Translations under genes and position numbers: made by a program
Notes under the pieces: model-generated
Database searches by the model: none
The model's input: only the letters and a program-made list of their open reading frames with translations
Told to the model about the DNA's origin: nothing
In this document: positions 60,108 through 64,000 of the stretch, piece by piece
Layout: each line of letters starts with the position of its first letter
How positions within the stretch are numbered: position 1 is the stretch's first letter
NCBI RefSeq assembly: GCF_900747795.2
Contig: NC_041404.2
Span: 85,748,518 to 85,812,517, forward strand
DNA from: Erpetoichthys calabaricus
Lineage: Eukaryota > Chordata > Cladistia > Polypteriformes > Polypteridae
DNA length: 64,000 bases
Direction of reading: 5' to 3'

Positions 60108-61534
60108 AAACAATAAAATAGCTTGATCTGGTTTTTTTAAATCTGAGGATACCATGATCTCAATATAAAAACAAAATTAAAACCTTAACTGAAAACATCA
60201 ATTTTTAAAGCAAAAGGGATAAAGTATTGATGTGCATACTGACTGCATATATTTTGCAAAACAATGTATTTGTGCCATTTCTCTTCTTTGTTGAGATTCA
60301 GACATTTTAAAAAGGAGACAAAATTGTCTTTCTACAGCAACTTCAGCCCCAAGTGCACGGTGTCATCCAAGCATACACTTGTCACCTTCAAGCACAGTTT
60401 GAGAGACTGCAATTCACATTTAGGTATCAACATTGAATAGACAATTACTGGGAGTTTTTGGTGGTGTGTGGAGTGCTTTGATCACTCCAACTATACAGAA
60501 GCTTCCTTTGTTATTTCACCAGGCTACTTGCCTGTTGCCACCCAATATAAACACACTCACGCTTCAGTGATGTAGTGAAACACAGTATGTATGTTTAGCC
60601 TGCAAAAATATCAAGTGATGACTCAACATGCATTACAGGCATACACATGGATAAAGAGGTCTTAAGTAACTATGAACCAAAGTATCATTCCCCTCAAAAA
60701 AATGATTAACAGTTCAAGCCTTGCACCAAAGAAAACGGTGCCAAGAACCTGTGATAAATTACATTTTTTTTTTTGTTGTCACAAGTACACCTCAGAAACG
60801 AAGACGGCAAAATTTCTTAAACCATACATTCTATTTTTAACAGAAAAGCTTTTGATTTATAGTTTATCATGTTGGGAAATTAATACCCTACCTTCATCTC
60901 CTTTATAAAAAGGTACGCAGGTTAAATATTTTAAATTCATAAAAAGCTTCACTTTAGAATAAAATTGTGACAAATTAACATACATTATTACTGCAAAGAA
61001 ATAACAGCAAACAATTACTGATACCATATATGTCTCCATTAAGATTTTAAATTCAGACTGATATGGTCAGAATAAGAATACTGCTGTCCCAATGGTTAAG
61101 AGGAGAAAAGTGTGTGTTGGGGTGTGTGTGTAGGGGACGACCCACTATGGTAAAGCATGCAAACAAGCACAATTCTGAAATCCAGGAGAGGGGGTCACCT
61201 CTTCTTCCAAAGAAACTAACTTTATTTCTTTTTTTTATATATAAAAAGCAGCAAACACAAATAAAAGTCCTTTGTCAGTCAGGGAAGACTGTCCAAATAT
61301 TTAACTTACAGTCCTTTAGTTAATCACTTATTTCACAACATTTAAAGTACAAGTTTCCCACACAGAAAGATGAAATAGCAAATGGCAGGAACATAAGGGA
61401 ATGGCACCTTAGGCAGGCAGTGCAATGACAAAAACATGTCCATTGCTCAGGATGTAATTTCTATGGAGAAACTGTGAACAAAGTGAACTATGTAATTTTG
61501 TACTAAGTGGGGATTTGTCTTCAAGACCTCTGCT
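58501..61534. other. region downstream of prmt1, largely unannotated
   Basis: Contains a (TA)n tract at about 60076-60103 and probably the prmt1 3' untranslated region next to 61534. A minus-strand AATAAA lies at 61226-61221, about 310 bases after the stop, and is a candidate polyadenylation signal. No other gene was recognised. Confidence 0.4.

Positions 61535-64000
<2,466 letters not shown>

Overview
The window is vertebrate nuclear DNA, most likely from a ray-finned fish. The evidence is a tRNA-derived SINE with a TGGA tail, many Tc1/mariner, Helitron, hAT and L2/RTE/L1 relics, and short exons in long introns. An early-branching fish such as a bichir or reedfish is my guess from the SINE type; it is inference, not shown. 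There are no bacterial operons, CRISPR arrays, rRNA or recognisable tRNA genes.

Two host genes can be supported, both on the minus strand. (1) A tetraspanin of the TSPAN4/TSPAN9 type has six coding exons between 27512 (start codon) and 11336. All six are in phase and bounded by AG/GT sites. The short last exon was not found. (2) The last three coding exons of a type I protein arginine methyltransferase (PRMT1, less likely PRMT8) lie at 62106-61535; the rest of the gene is beyond 64000. Transcription runs from prmt1 towards the tetraspanin, which starts about 34 kb downstream. The genes share no visible function: one product is a membrane organiser, the other modifies histones and RNA-binding proteins.

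Almost everything else recognisable is mobile DNA. 0-10.5 kb: mariner tail, L2-like LINEs, two Tc1 copies of one family, a small Helitron and SINEs. 12.6-16.1 kb: a minus-strand Helitron hit by a Tc1 and an L2 tail, then a second Helitron 5' end with short tandem repeats. 17.7-21.7 kb: an RTE-like LINE split by a 2.85 kb Helitron at a perfect A^T site. 22.2 kb: a solo LTR. 32.9-39.5 kb: a layered nest in which a Tc1 was entered by an L1 and a Helitron, the L1 by a long terminal-inverted-repeat element, and that element by SINEs. 42.3-43.9 kb: a nearly whole Tc1. 44.7-46.0 kb: a second long inverted-repeat element related to the one in the nest. 49.4-50.1 kb: an hAT element with a perfect 8-bp target duplication. 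51.2-54.4 kb: a Tc1 abutting an L2 LINE that carries a tandemly doubled SINE.

The most rewarding observations concern insertion order: removing the inserts from the 32.9-39.5 kb nest leaves a 1604-bp Tc1, and the Helitron at 18.1-20.9 kb separates a reverse transcriptase reading frame just before its YADD motif. I found no convincing new host system. The closest to undescribed are the non-autonomous Helitron family that keeps a helicase C-terminus, and two inverted-repeat elements that share an internal module with a SINE at the same point.
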